Source of the DNA: Baffinella frigidus
Lineage: Eukaryota; Cryptophyceae; Cryptomonadales; Baffinellaceae
Assembly: GCA_026770585.1 (NCBI GenBank)
Contig: MU646429.1
Coordinates: 433,900 to 445,671, forward strand
DNA: 11,772 nucleotides
Direction: 5' to 3'
In this document: in pieces, positions 11,687 through 11,772 of the stretch
Layout: every line of letters starts with the position of its first letter
Position numbering within the stretch: the first letter of the stretch is position 1
The notes under the pieces: model-generated
Told to the model about the DNA's origin: nothing
Seen by the model: only the letters and a program-made list of their open reading frames with translations
The model's database searches: none
Position numbers and translations under genes: made by a program

Positions 11687-11737
11687 ATGTATCGCAAGAC
11701 CCCGAAAGACCCCAAGCGCCGGAAACGAGGGCTTTAG
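11687..11737 (+). pseudogene. 3' echo of J-protein exon 2, synonymous changes only
   Basis: Fifty-one bases aligned with 11541-11591 (ATGTATCGCAAG to TAG). Three differences, all synonymous third-position changes (CCA/CCG, AAG/AAA, CCT/CCC). The encoded 16 residues and stop are identical. It is again followed by TTTAGGG-like GGTTAG. It contains the 3' edge only and lies downstream of the intact exon. Confidence 0.9.
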
Positions 11738-11772
11738 GGTTAGTCGCCACCAGGGGGGGTGGGGGGGTGGAA

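Noticed and set aside
1-11772. tRNA, rRNA or snRNA genes
   Set aside because: I found no cloverleaf with A/B box motifs and no conserved rRNA or snRNA segments on reading both strands. Weak candidates could be missed without a covariance search.

Overview
This is nuclear DNA from a eukaryote with short exons and large, repeat-choked introns. There is no prokaryotic signal: no operons and no long genuine ORFs. Coding sequence is in phase-0 mini-exons bounded by GT and AG. The window is littered with Arabidopsis-type telomere-like repeats (CCCTAAA/TTTAGGG) and small palindromic elements. That telomere type occurs in plants, green algae, dinoflagellates and chromerids. A protist alga such as a chromerid or dinoflagellate relative fits the exon/intron style, but the organism cannot be named from this sequence.

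Two split genes can be reconstructed, both on the + strand. Gene 1 (208-6165, 5' end outside the window) joins five phase-0 exons: 208-267, 829-870, 3351-3434, 4967-5032 and 6079-6165 (TGA). Its first three exons resemble the C-terminal half of an atypical short-chain dehydrogenase (NmrA/SDR5-like NAD(P)-binding protein). The last two give a C-terminal tail I do not recognise. Gene 2 (8392-11591) has two exons, 8392-8790 and 11505-11591, separated by a 2714-bp intron. It encodes a 161-residue J-domain (DnaJ/Hsp40) protein with an arginine-rich, acid-free N-terminal extension of about 80 residues, which suggests import into mitochondrion or plastid.

The most striking property is the origin of the introns. 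Most exons have truncated 'echoes' nearby. Fragments of an exon's 5' edge, with its CAG acceptor, lie upstream of the intact exon. Fragments of its 3' edge, with donor or stop, lie downstream. Exon 3351-3434 shows this most cleanly: its acceptor and first 48 coding bases recur at exactly 112-bp spacing. This polarity is what repeated tandem duplication across exon-intron boundaries should produce. The spaces between echoes are filled with telomere-like tracts, and C-strand tracts (CCCTAAA/CTAAC) directly precede four of the five complete-intron acceptors.

Layout: 1-207 exon echo and microsatellites; 208-870 exons A and B with echoes; 895-1032 palindromic element; 1073-1327 telomere-like; 1328-2150 large tandem array; 2426-2813 second tandem array; 2814-2953 hairpin MITE; 3127-3434 exon C with two upstream echoes; 3611-4132 pseudo-exon and palindromic element; 4158-5032 microsatellite, G-rich array and exon D with echoes; 5040-6078 telomere-like tract, hairpins and minisatellite; 6079-6165 terminal exon E; 6166-8391 intergenic, with mobile-element copies, an AT-rich island and a GC-rich leader; 8392-11591 J-protein gene whose intron holds further MITE copies, a dispersed 138-bp repeat family, telomere-like tracts and exon echoes; 11592-11772 G-strand telomere-like sequence and a 3' echo of the last exon.
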